8,777 nucleotides of DNA from assembly GCA_023257145.1 (NCBI GenBank), contig JALRDA010000052.1, positions 1 through 8,777 of the forward strand. Direction: 5' to 3'. Positions 1-5,642 of this stretch are shown one piece after another. Position 1 is the first letter of the stretch; the number at the start of each line of letters is the position of its first letter. Under the pieces are notes generated by a model. The model saw only the letters and a program-made list of their open reading frames with translations, was not told where the DNA came from and did no database searches. Made by a program: the position numbers and the translations under genes. The stretch comes from Candidatus Saccharimonadia bacterium. Its GTDB lineage: Bacteria > Patescibacteriota > Saccharimonadia > Saccharimonadales > Saccharimonadaceae.

Positions 1-184
1 AGCAAGCGGCGGCAGCATCATCGGCCTCGCCTTCATCTTGGCGCCAGCCGTAGTCCCGGCTCGCTTGCGTCCACGGAACACGTCCGCCTAGGCGAACCTC
101 GCCGTCGCGGAATATCCGCCCCCGAAAATGGCCCTCGAAGAGATTAAATCCCTTCGACAAGCCACTTCGGGGGGCCATTTTCAT
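1..184. other. G+C-rich hairpin-dense element, structured RNA or partial CDS (runs off left edge)
   Basis: The first 120 bases contain 81 G or C by my count, far above the rest of the window. Back-to-back perfect hairpins are visible: 46-50/57-61, 74-77/83-86, 91-95/99-103 and 107-111/115-119. Bases 2-8 pair with 62-68 around the first one. A perfect 11-bp stem, 124-134 with 172-182, encloses a further hairpin (135-140/152-157). That inner stem can extend through a G-U pair only in the minus-strand transcript, where the plus strand would have an A-C mismatch, which favours a minus-strand RNA. Against this, the minus strand is also open from ATG codons at 184 and 178 to the window edge, with a protein-like composition rich in D, E, G, R, F and W but no Shine-Dalgarno. 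I recognise no tmRNA, RNase P, SRP or rRNA consensus here, nor a protein family. Its nature and strand are therefore unresolved. Confidence 0.45.
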
Positions 185-187
185 AAC

Positions 188-225
188 AAGCTAAAATACC
201 CGCTATTTGCTGAGTATTTTAGCTT
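188..225. terminator. 12-bp perfect inverted repeat, probable transcription terminator
   Basis: AAGCTAAAATAC (188-199) and GTATTTTAGCTT (214-225) form a perfect 12-bp stem with a 14-base loop. It lies 10 bases beyond the cupin stop codon and next to the G+C-rich element, where a terminator would be expected. The T-rich part lies inside the stem rather than after it, so it is not a textbook intrinsic terminator in either direction. Confidence 0.55.
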
Positions 226-234
226 ATGGCACGT

Positions 235-651
235 TTAGTGATCGTGCTCGTCAGCGTCAGCATCTTCTTTAGTAACATGCACTGTGCCGTGTGGATGTTC
301 GGCCGGCGCGTAAATTGAATACACCTTTAATACCTCGCCGCCAGTATTCACTAGATTGTGCCATGTGCCCGCTGGAACAAAAATAGCGTCGTCATCACTT
401 GCCTGCTTTTCTTCAAGATTATCCTCTGATGGCCCCATGAATACAGTTGCGGCACCTTGCTCAATTCGCAGAAACTGATCATGGTCATCATGTACTTCCA
501 GCCCAATGTCATGGCCTGGCTGGATTGCCATGACCGTCACTTGCAGATTTTTACCCGTCCACAACGTCGTTCGATAATTTTCATTTTGCAGTGTCGCCGA
601 CTCGATATTTGCCACATATGGCGCTGGCCCGTAATCAGTATTTTTCGTCAT
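235..651 (-). CDS. Small single-domain cupin protein
   Basis: This 138-residue protein is a one-domain cupin, a metal-binding beta barrel expected in the cytosol. The first cupin motif is visible around residues 46-66, with candidate ligands H54, H57 and E64 followed by a conserved glycine at 66. The second motif spans about residues 87-102, with the P-A-G turn at 93-95, H98 and N102. The stretch through 'WHNLVNTG' and 'YAPAEHPHGTVH' matches a widespread cupin family of unknown substrate, and the length is normal. The C-terminus is an Asp/Glu/His-rich tail (about residues 128-138) that could bind metal. Translation starts at the ATG at 651, preceded by AGGAGG (661-656) four bases upstream. 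A TATAAT box at 692-687 on the minus strand predicts a leader of about 29 bases. The gene is monocistronic and divergent from the tRNA. The fold is certain enough, but its substrate or reaction cannot be told from sequence. Confidence 0.92.
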   Translation of the reverse strand: MTKNTDYGPAPYVANIESATLQNENYRTTLWTGKNLQVTVMAIQPGHDIGLEVHDDHDQFLRIEQGAATVFMGPSEDNLEEKQASDDDAIFVPAGTWHNLVNTGGEVLKVYSIYAPAEHPHGTVHVTKEDADADEHDH

Positions 652-686
652 ACACCCTCCTTTTTTGTATTGTCTATTACCTATCT

Positions 687-692
687 ATTATA
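687..692 (-). promoter_or_regulatory. -10 box of the cupin gene
   Basis: On the minus strand 692-687 reads TATAAT, a perfect -10 hexamer. No convincing -35 box lies upstream. The predicted start near 680 gives a 29-base leader that holds the Shine-Dalgarno. It faces away from the tRNA promoter, so bases 652-746 form a divergent promoter region. Confidence 0.6.
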
Positions 693-731
693 GGCAATTA
701 GTCGCCTTAGGGGAAACGGATATAAATACGG

Positions 732-737
732 TATAAT
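732..737 (+). promoter_or_regulatory. -10 box of the tRNA-Arg gene
   Basis: A perfect TATAAT sits ten bases ahead of the mature tRNA 5' end. Transcription would start around 744, leaving a 5' leader of only about three bases for RNase P to remove. I see no clear -35 box at the expected distance. Confidence 0.6.
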
Positions 738-746
738 AACAGACAT

Positions 747-823
747 GCCCCGATAGCTCAGTTGGATAGAGCAGAGGACTTCTAAGCCTAAGGTCGCTGG
801 TTCGAACCCAGCTCGGGGTACCA
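747..823 (+). tRNA. tRNA-Arg (anticodon UCU), CCA encoded
   Basis: A complete cloverleaf is visible. The acceptor is GCCCCGA (747-753) with TCGGGGT (813-819), giving a G-U first pair. The D arm is GCTC/GAGC (756-759, 769-772). The anticodon loop is CTTCTAA (779-785) with TCT at 781-783, which decodes AGA/AGG. The T arm is GCTGG (796-800), TTCGAAC, CCAGC (808-812). The discriminator A is at 820 and CCA at 821-823. The anticodon stem is odd: 774-778 against 786-790 gives only three Watson-Crick pairs, with a G-A mismatch at the base of the stem and an A-G mismatch next to the loop. Six T residues follow (825-830) and may aid termination after the acceptor/T-arm helix. Confidence 0.95.
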
Positions 824-844
824 ATTTTTTGTTATACATAGAAA

Positions 845-1384
845 TTATTGATACTTATATAAACTACGTTCAGAATGCGCAATTTGGATCAGCGCATTCC
901 TAAGTGCTTCTTCCAGGCTAACTTGTCGGCTAATATTACCGCCCGTATATCGAGACCACGTGTCACGGTTGTCGTCAGGAAGATTAAACTCTTTATCAAA
1001 ATAAGCCATGATTTCATCGTGCTTTTGCCCTGCATTCATACGACTAACGACAGTCTTGGGTAGCATCAGCCCACTAGAATAGCCTACTCGCTCAGTCCCA
1101 TCGTGTGAAATCACAACCGCCCACGCCTCTTCGAATATATTGCCGTATCGCTCGACAATGCCACTTTCAATACCGATATAGTAATCGGCACCAACTTCTT
1201 TATAGCATTCAGCCGCACGATTATACGCGCCTTGATACGTCTCTTGGTTATGTGGAGCTTCCGGAACCCCCGACAGAGCGTTTCTGCCCTCAACTACCAT
1301 ATCCTCAATACTCAAAACACTGCTAAATACACTGAGGGTGACATCGATTTTCTTCTGATTCTTTGTGCCAATAATAATCTTCAT
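845..1384 (-). CDS. yjjX: Inosine/xanthosine triphosphatase (YjjX/DUF84 family)
   Basis: This enzyme family hydrolyses ITP and XTP to the monophosphates, clearing deaminated purine nucleotides from the pool before they enter RNA or DNA. The 179-residue product shows the family signature in order: an N-terminal 'IIGTKNQKK' (residues 3-11), 'SGVPEAP' (38-44), 'QETYQGAYNRAA' (47-58), 'YIGIESGI' (69-76), 'FEEAWAVV' (84-91) and 'YTGGNISRQ' (146-154). The length is normal for the family. The frame also opens at GTG 1408 and ATG 1393. I chose ATG 1384 because it begins the family's conserved N-terminus and because an extended -10 box lies seven bases upstream, which would place the longer starts upstream of or inside the promoter. 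No Shine-Dalgarno is present, so the mRNA is probably leaderless. The gene ends tail to tail with the tRNA gene, leaving about 21 bases between them. Confidence 0.9.
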   Translation of the reverse strand: MKIIIGTKNQKKIDVTLSVFSSVLSIEDMVVEGRNALSGVPEAPHNQETYQGAYNRAAECYKEVGADYYIGIESGIVERYGNIFEEAWAVVISHDGTERVGYSSGLMLPKTVVSRMNAGQKHDEIMAYFDKEFNLPDDNRDTWSRYTGGNISRQVSLEEALRNALIQIAHSERSLYKYQ

Positions 1385-1391
1385 TGATCTC

Positions 1392-1400
1392 ATTATGTCA
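1392..1400 (-). promoter_or_regulatory. Extended -10 promoter of the YjjX-family gene
   Basis: On the minus strand 1400-1392 reads TG-A-CATAAT, an extended -10 element. The ATG at 1384 follows after seven bases, which is about where RNA polymerase would begin, so the transcript should start at or next to the initiation codon. No good -35 box is seen, which is typical of extended -10 promoters. Confidence 0.6.
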
Positions 1401-1470
1401 TACTGCACAAGACGGTTCTAACTTGGGCTATTGTGCTATACCATTTCTGTGACACATAAAAAATATAATT

Positions 1471-1479
1471 TGATACAAT
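1471..1479 (+). promoter_or_regulatory. Extended -10 promoter, leaderless start at 1486
   Basis: The sequence TG-A-TACAAT ends six bases before the ATG at 1486. The expected transcription start coincides with the A of the start codon, and there is no Shine-Dalgarno. Confidence 0.65.
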
Positions 1480-1485
1480 CAGTTC

Positions 1486-1920
1486 ATGTTAAGAGACTAT
1501 GTATACACTCTCGATCCATCTTTACTCGAGCACACCCTTTCTCGGTTTGATGTCTTAATTCCGGCTGAACAGCACAAACATGCTTTAATTCAATTTCAGG
1601 TATTAACGCCAGATTCATTTATCTGGAAATTTTTAATTGATGGAGTGGTTTATTATTTATACGCTGAGGATTATATTCAAGGTCTAAAATTTGTACATGA
1701 CGAAATTAATCACTATGCCGTTGAAAATTCGCAAATTGAATTTGTTAAAGCTAAACATCAAAAACAATTTGACGACACAGATCCTGCAAGAAATACAGCA
1801 GTATATAAAGAACCTGAAGATTACGATGAAATGAAACTATACGCAGTAGATTCAGGATATGATTTTGTCTTTCTATGTACATCCAACGAAGATGCTAGCA
1901 AAGTCTTCTTCAACAATTAA
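1486..1920 (+). CDS. Hypothetical acidic 144-residue protein
   Basis: I do not recognise this protein. It has 144 residues, is acidic and rich in aromatics, and has no signal peptide or membrane segment. A central stretch (about residues 43-64, with W48 and a Y-Y-L-Y run near 56-59) looks like beta strands. The segment 65-95 is likely helical, a charged linker rich in D, E and K covers about 92-118, and hydrophobic strands around 117-131 precede a polar tail. The layout suggests one small alpha/beta domain in the cytosol. The ATG is fixed by the extended -10 box six bases upstream, which implies a leaderless mRNA. About 80 bases separate it from the next gene, which has its own promoter, so it appears to be a single-gene unit. 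Coding is supported by the promoter fit and the uninterrupted frame; function is unknown. Confidence 0.75.
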   Translation: MLRDYVYTLDPSLLEHTLSRFDVLIPAEQHKHALIQFQVLTPDSFIWKFLIDGVVYYLYAEDYIQGLKFVHDEINHYAVENSQIEFVKAKHQKQFDDTDPARNTAVYKEPEDYDEMKLYAVDSGYDFVFLCTSNEDASKVFFNN

Positions 1921-1985
1921 ATGTGCTTTTTTGTTTAGATCTAACTTCGCATATTATGTTGTACTACATTTTTGTTATTGTTACC

Positions 1986-1994
1986 TGTTAAGAT
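1986..1994 (+). promoter_or_regulatory. Extended -10 promoter, leaderless start at 2001
   Basis: The sequence TG-T-TAAGAT ends six bases before the ATG at 2001, the same geometry as at 1471-1479. No Shine-Dalgarno precedes the ATG. A weak ATGT/ACAT hairpin followed by T residues (about 1956-1974) may end the preceding transcript. Confidence 0.55.
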
Positions 1995-2000
1995 AGATTC

Positions 2001-2546
2001 ATGACTGCCCTAAAGACGACATTGCCTAGCCTGACATTAATTAAACCCAACCCTATATTACACGCTCCAATAACGTTGAGCTGGTTTAACTCTGAATACG
2101 GCACGGAAACATTATTACTAATGGGTAATGCAGAGCATGAGATTGAAGTAGCTACAATAGATAGCGAAATACAGATCTTAGAAGAATTCGTCGAACTTGA
2201 AAATAAAAACAAACAACTGACATGGATGATCGAGTTTGAGAAAGGCATTATCGGTGTCGCATGGATTGAGTTGACCAAAAATCATAGTGTTCTACCGCCA
2301 AGCATACATTTAATGATCGGCGATAAAGACTATCGCGGTCGAGGAATTGGTGAAGCTACAATGACATCACTTATTCATTACATTACAAATAGTATGGATA
2401 CGAATGTCATTTACTCTCGTCATTTAAGTAGTAATGTTGCTGTAAAAAATTTAATGCGAAAGATTGGTTTCGATACTGATGGCGAATCATATGTTGACGA
2501 CAACTCACTTGAATGGCAAAACGTTAAGCTGACATTAGCGCTTTAG
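2001..2546 (+). CDS. GNAT-family N-acetyltransferase
   Basis: This 181-residue protein belongs to the GNAT fold, which transfers an acetyl group from acetyl-CoA to an amine or similar acceptor. Motif A, which binds the pyrophosphate of CoA, is clear: strand 'IHLMIG' (102-107) then the R-G-R-G-I-G loop at 112-117 and the following helix. Motif B is seen at 140-157, with N145, A147, L151 and the terminal K-I-G-F. The first 70 residues are family-specific and do not reveal the substrate. The start at 2001 is set by the extended -10 box six bases upstream and is probably leaderless. The stop is followed ten bases later by the start of the 2H phosphoesterase gene, so the two are almost certainly co-transcribed. 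Substrates could include an aminoacyl or polyamine amine, a protein N-terminus or a tRNA base; nothing here decides. Confidence 0.88.
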   Translation: MTALKTTLPSLTLIKPNPILHAPITLSWFNSEYGTETLLLMGNAEHEIEVATIDSEIQILEEFVELENKNKQLTWMIEFEKGIIGVAWIELTKNHSVLPPSIHLMIGDKDYRGRGIGEATMTSLIHYITNSMDTNVIYSRHLSSNVAVKNLMRKIGFDTDGESYVDDNSLEWQNVKLTLAL

Positions 2547-2556
2547 AAGGAGTTGC

Positions 2557-3030
2557 ATGTCTTACTCCCAAAAATATGCGCTAGTGCAATTCTTTCAACA
2601 AATCGACGAAGGCGAGAGCTTTCCTATGACAGAATGGCCACTTCATATTACGGTCGCAGATATATTCGCCATTACCGTCACAGATGATTTAATGGCAGAC
2701 CTGGAAGGCTATATCAACTTCCAGCCATATACAAATTCATATATCAAGGATGAGGGTATATTAGGTGTCACACCCGTATGGCTACTACAAAACACACTAG
2801 AACTTCAGAAGACGCATGACACACTTGTCGGTATTGTAGAGAACCATGGAGCAGTATTTAACACGCCTGCATTTACGCGAAGTGGCTTTATTCCACACAT
2901 CACCAAACAGGCACATTCAAATCTAAAAATTGGCGACAAAATTAGCCTTAGCACTACGTCGTTGGTCGACTTCTTTCCTGGCGAAAATTGGCAACAAAGA
3001 AAGGTCATCAAGTGCTTCGGCCATAAATAA
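2557..3030 (+). CDS. 2H phosphoesterase / 2'-5' RNA ligase-like protein
   Basis: The 157-residue protein carries the two H-x-T motifs that define the 2H phosphoesterase superfamily: H30-I-T32 within 'PLHITVA' and H114-I-T116 within 'IPHITKQA'. Their spacing of 84 residues fits the two-lobed fold. Family members hydrolyse or form 2',3'-cyclic, 2'-5' or ADP-ribose phosphodiester bonds, often on RNA ends. It is slightly shorter than typical bacterial 2'-5' RNA ligases (about 175-190 residues). Initiation is at ATG 2557, with AAGGAG at 2547-2552 four bases upstream, in contrast to the leaderless first gene of the unit. It follows the acetyltransferase stop by ten bases, suggesting a shared role, possibly in RNA end processing or repair (inference). 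The exact substrate is unknown. Confidence 0.85.
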   Translation: MSYSQKYALVQFFQQIDEGESFPMTEWPLHITVADIFAITVTDDLMADLEGYINFQPYTNSYIKDEGILGVTPVWLLQNTLELQKTHDTLVGIVENHGAVFNTPAFTRSGFIPHITKQAHSNLKIGDKISLSTTSLVDFFPGENWQQRKVIKCFGHK

Positions 3031-3100
3031 ACAGACGAATCGCCAACAATACTCATCATTATGCGCGATCATCATGAAATTACTCAAATCAGATCGAATC

Positions 3101-3129
3101 TTGACGACATACTGCTTATGCTACATAAT
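3101..3129 (+). promoter_or_regulatory. Sigma-70-type promoter of the first pilin gene
   Basis: TTGACG (3101-3106) and CATAAT (3124-3129) are spaced by exactly 17 bases. Transcription would start around 3136-3137, only four to five bases before the ATG at 3141, so the leader is too short for a Shine-Dalgarno. Confidence 0.7.
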
Positions 3130-3140
3130 TCGTTGCAAGC

Positions 3141-3731
3141 ATGAAACAGCAACGTAGTACATCCATCTACACCACGATACAAAATAAAGGTTTTACTGTC
3201 GTGGAGTTATTAATTGTCATTTCTGTCATTGGCATTCTTGCAAGTATCATCTTTGTTGCTTATAACGGCGTTCAAGACCGCGCGCGTGCAGCAGCTATCA
3301 CAGAAGGATTCAAGGAAATCAACGATGGCTTTCAACTCATGGCAGTAGAAGAAAGGATAAAAACTTGGTGGCTAGATGAAGAATGGTGGGTCGATGAAGG
3401 CCCCAGCTACACAGGTCCGCATGATCCATATATTAAAGATGTCATTGCAAACACAAATCTTAAGTACTTTTTAAAATCAGTTCCAGAAGTTAAGGGGCTA
3501 GATTCAAGTGTTTGGAGGTATGATAACGATGGCAACACATACGATCCCAGCGAATGTCTAGCGTCAAGCAGCGGAGTTAATGTATTTATGACAAGCGTCA
3601 AACAAAACATTGCGCAAATGGTCGACAAATCTCTTGATGACGGAAACCTATCTTGCGGAGCGGTACGCTGGAACCCAGATTCTGACAATCGCTTATTATA
3701 TTCGATCAGCAATACGCCAAACTTTCCATAG
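3141..3731 (+). CDS. Type IV pilin-like protein (prepilin), first paralogue
   Basis: The 196-residue protein has a class III signal. A short basic leader ends in K16-G17, prepilin peptidase would cut between G17 and F18, and E22 is the conserved Glu at mature position 5. The hydrophobic helix (about 18-41) then anchors the precursor in the membrane and packs the pilus core. The C-terminal domain is about 150 residues and has two cysteines, C139 in 'PSEC' and C172 in 'GNLSCG', which probably form the disulfide that closes the D-region as in other pilins. It includes unusual Trp pairs (W76-W77, W82-W83) and a D-x-D-rich loop at 128-135. It shares most landmarks with the next gene, so the pair arose by tandem duplication. 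It may be a pilin or pseudopilin used for adhesion, twitching or DNA uptake; no assembly ATPase or prepilin peptidase gene is in view. Confidence 0.9.
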   Translation: MKQQRSTSIYTTIQNKGFTVVELLIVISVIGILASIIFVAYNGVQDRARAAAITEGFKEINDGFQLMAVEERIKTWWLDEEWWVDEGPSYTGPHDPYIKDVIANTNLKYFLKSVPEVKGLDSSVWRYDNDGNTYDPSECLASSSGVNVFMTSVKQNIAQMVDKSLDDGNLSCGAVRWNPDSDNRLLYSISNTPNFP

Positions 3732-3783
3732 TTTATAATCACATCACACAATGAGCCTGACTATTACTTAGTCGAAGCAATAA

Positions 3784-3812
3784 TTGACATCAACTTACTT
3801 ATGCTTTATACT
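3784..3812 (+). promoter_or_regulatory. Sigma-70-type promoter of the second pilin gene
   Basis: A consensus TTGACA (3784-3789) and TATACT (3807-3812) lie 17 bases apart. The predicted start near 3819-3820 leaves a leader of three to four bases before ATG 3823. The TTG in the -35 box is in frame with the pilin and would give a 13-residue extension, but it cannot be the start codon if this promoter is used. Confidence 0.75.
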
Positions 3813-3822
3813 CTCTTTTAAT

Positions 3823-4398
3823 ATGACTGCCAAGGGAACAGCACTGTCACACAGGTTCGCTTCTCGTGATGGATTTACCATTGTCGAACTATTGATTGTG
3901 ATCGTCGTTATCGGTATTCTCGCTGCTATCACAATTTTTGCCTACAATAACATTCAAGACCGAGCCCGGGCAAACTCAGTCGTTGTTGGATTTAAACAGA
4001 TTGATAAAGCGTTTCGAATGATGGCAATCGAACAAGATAGAACGACTTGGTGGGGCGATGCTAGTGCCAGCCTTACGGGCACTAGCAATCCGTTAATCGC
4101 TGATATCATAACTGCAACAACCTTAAAAAACTATCTACAAAAAGTTCCAGCCACGCCTGGTCTGGATAACGGTTTCTGGTGGTACGATAACGACAATGAC
4201 ACATATAATCCGTCTGAATGCCTTGCGTCAACAACAGGTGTAAATATTGCATTCACTAATGTCAGCCAAAAAATAGCCCTTCAAGTTGATAAAACATTAG
4301 ACGACGGTAACCTCTCATGTGGCAAGGTTCGCTTTAATTCATCTTCAACAAGTGGTGATCGTATTTTTTATTTACTAAGTGAAGGTCCCCAGATATAG
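3823..4398 (+). CDS. Type IV pilin-like protein (prepilin), second paralogue
   Basis: The 191-residue precursor repeats the layout of its neighbour at nearly identical positions. The leader ends in D16-G17, cleavage is expected before F18, E22 is the mature Glu5, and the hydrophobic helix spans about 18-41 ('YNNIQDRARA' follows). C133 and C166 are the probable disulfide pair, with the shared blocks 'YNPSECLAS', 'VDKTLDDGNLSCG' and a D-x-D-rich loop at 122-127. It differs from the first paralogue in a shorter Trp-containing loop (W76-W77) and a Ser/Thr-rich stretch near 173-178, so the exposed face has diverged while the core is kept. It has its own strong promoter rather than relying on read-through. 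I chose ATG 3823 because an upstream TTG frame start lies inside the -35 box. No hairpin with a T run follows; bases 4399-4497 hold only weak inverted repeats such as GCGCT/AGCGC. Confidence 0.9.
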   Translation: MTAKGTALSHRFASRDGFTIVELLIVIVVIGILAAITIFAYNNIQDRARANSVVVGFKQIDKAFRMMAIEQDRTTWWGDASASLTGTSNPLIADIITATTLKNYLQKVPATPGLDNGFWWYDNDNDTYNPSECLASTTGVNIAFTNVSQKIALQVDKTLDDGNLSCGKVRFNSSSTSGDRIFYLLSEGPQI

Positions 4399-4497
4399 GG
4401 TCTATTACGGCAGGATAGCGCTACTAGTGTATTACACCAAGCAGCGCCACAGCACAGTCGAGGCACATCTATTAAAGTGGTTGATTTTACGACTCAT

Positions 4498-4514
4498 AAC
4501 AAATAAGATTTGTT
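4498..4514. repeat. 7-bp inverted repeat overlapping a -35 box (possible operator)
   Basis: AACAAAT (4498-4504) and ATTTGTT (4508-4514) form a perfect inverted repeat around a three-base spacer. Its right arm overlaps the first two bases of the TTGACA box at 4513. The position would suit a repressor binding site, but no regulator is identified and A/T-rich repeats of this size can occur by chance. Confidence 0.35.
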
Positions 4515-4541
4515 GACATTTTATATCTTTTATGATAATAT
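4513..4541 (+). promoter_or_regulatory. Promoter of the 264-residue orphan gene
   Basis: A perfect TTGACA (4513-4518) is followed after 17 bases by TAATAT (4536-4541), which is preceded by TG-A, giving an extended -10 element. The ATG at 4548 begins seven bases after the last base of the -10 box, so a leaderless transcript is predicted. An alternative -10, GATAAT at 4534-4539, would have a 15-base spacer. Confidence 0.7.
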
Positions 4542-4547
4542 AAATAT

Positions 4548-5342
4548 ATGACAAATAGCCACGAGTTTCAGCACTTGTTCGATCAAATGGATGATGCAAT
4601 AGCCGATGCTACTACTGACGACCTTGATTTCACAATGGAAATAATGCAAGAAGAGCTAGATACTATTGAGCGTGAAAAAATTATCCTTTCTGAACTCAAG
4701 CCTCATATGGACGACGTAGAAATACTTGAGACAATTCTACATAAAGGCAACACTCCAATGACAGCGTCAAATGCGATGTCCAATCTTGATACACTCCTCG
4801 ATCAACTAGACTTAAGTCCTGACGAGCATCGCGTCGCTGTTTCATATATCAGTTCTTTACTTCATGCGATCAGCGCTATCGAATCATGCCAAAGTCTACC
4901 AGATATTTATAGCAAACGAGATGTGCAGGCACGAATCCTGACGAATAACTTGCTTAGTCATGACGATAAAAATGCGTTGATTCAGACGTCCAATACGCTC
5001 ATTCATGGACCAGGTGTCGACCTAAACAACCCAGATGACGTGCTAAATGCGATCAACGAAAGAAAAGTAGAGCAAGACCGAAGCGAGGGCAGCACGGCCT
5101 CTAATCGTAAAAAGAGAATAATTATTGATAATGAGCTGTCTAAATTCAACCTGCGCACAGACGACCCCGAGTACTTTCTTATGACATCGATGGCCATGTT
5201 TCAACTCACAATAAATATGAGTCCATCACATATAGTCGACTCAGCTAAAGAGCATCTAGAAGCATTAGGTATTGATCAAGAAGAATACCTCGAATCTATC
5301 AAAGTAATCCAGCAGAGATTAAACAGCTCTATAGACGATTAG
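4548..5342 (+). CDS. Hypothetical acidic, mostly helical 264-residue protein
   Basis: I do not recognise this protein. It is strongly acidic and appears almost entirely alpha-helical. The N-terminal segment (about 1-65) is rich in D and E with regular hydrophobic spacing, consistent with a coiled coil or helical hairpin. Helices follow at about 72-115, 122-150 and 163-178. A basic patch 'NRKKR' (186-190) sits in a Ser/Thr/Arg linker, after which a second helical region runs from about 205 to the end. There is no signal peptide or membrane segment, and only one cysteine (C114). It starts at ATG 4548, directly downstream of a consensus promoter and without a Shine-Dalgarno. It follows the pilin pair, but has its own promoter. 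A cytosolic scaffold or regulatory protein is possible; a function cannot be assigned. Confidence 0.75.
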   Translation: MTNSHEFQHLFDQMDDAIADATTDDLDFTMEIMQEELDTIEREKIILSELKPHMDDVEILETILHKGNTPMTASNAMSNLDTLLDQLDLSPDEHRVAVSYISSLLHAISAIESCQSLPDIYSKRDVQARILTNNLLSHDDKNALIQTSNTLIHGPGVDLNNPDDVLNAINERKVEQDRSEGSTASNRKKRIIIDNELSKFNLRTDDPEYFLMTSMAMFQLTINMSPSHIVDSAKEHLEALGIDQEEYLESIKVIQQRLNSSIDD

Positions 5343-5431
5343 ATAACATAGCCATTTATAAATAAAACATACTTCCAATATTCATCTCTGGCAACCAAAA
5401 TAAAATAGATTATTGATCTAGAACACTCGAC

Positions 5432-5575
5432 ATGACGCTCGATCATCAAAAGATAGACCTTGATAGATTTTGAGAATTAACGCGCGACGGGCTTTCACCT
5501 GCCGATGACATCAAAACCTACAGTAAGCTACGTGTCATCGATGAGCTGCGCACTTTTCTACTTAGTCAATCATAA
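5432..5575 (+). pseudogene. Short reading frame broken by an in-frame TGA
   Basis: From ATG 5432 the frame encodes 13 residues, meets TGA at 5471-5473, then continues for 33 residues ('ELTRDGLSPADD...' to '...RTFLLSQS') and ends at TAA 5573-5575. The part after the TGA reads like a genuine helical C-terminus with a balanced mix of charged and hydrophobic residues. The frame also extends upstream, through another TGA at 5414-5416, to a TAA at 5363. No Shine-Dalgarno or good -10 box precedes the ATG. The simplest reading is the remnant of a small gene. UGA read-through is an alternative, made less likely because the intact genes here have no internal TGA. A chance frame is also possible. Confidence 0.35.
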
Positions 5576-5581
5576 TTGGCG

Positions 5582-5610
5582 TTGTAAGAAATAAGTCCAA
5601 AATTTATAGA
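5582..5610 (+). promoter_or_regulatory. Candidate promoter of the repeat-protein gene
   Basis: TTGTAA (5582-5587) and TATAGA (5605-5610) are 17 bases apart, each matching four of six consensus positions. If used, the leader would be about 97 bases long, unlike the very short leaders elsewhere in the window, and would carry the palindrome at 5627-5642. Confidence 0.35.
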
Positions 5611-5626
5611 GGCGCATGGATATCTA

Positions 5627-5642
5627 GGTAAGATATCTTACC
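5627..5642. repeat. 16-bp perfect palindrome in the leader of the repeat-protein gene
   Basis: GGTAAGATATCTTACC is fully self-complementary. An overlapping alternative stem, GATATCT (5619-5625) with AGATATC (5631-5637), uses part of the same bases, so in RNA the two folds exclude each other. It lies about 70 bases before the start codon. It could be a dimeric regulator site in DNA or a leader switch in RNA; no T run follows, so it is not an ordinary terminator. Confidence 0.5.

Noticed and set aside
1385..1408. Longer starts for the YjjX-family gene (GTG 1408, ATG 1393)
   Set aside because: They lie upstream of or inside the extended -10 box, and the family's conserved sequence begins at the ATG at 1384.
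3784..3822. TTG start extending the second pilin by 13 residues
   Set aside because: The TTG lies inside the TTGACA -35 box and the extension would put an extra hydrophobic stretch before the normal prepilin leader; ATG 3823 gives G17/F18 exactly as in the paralogue.
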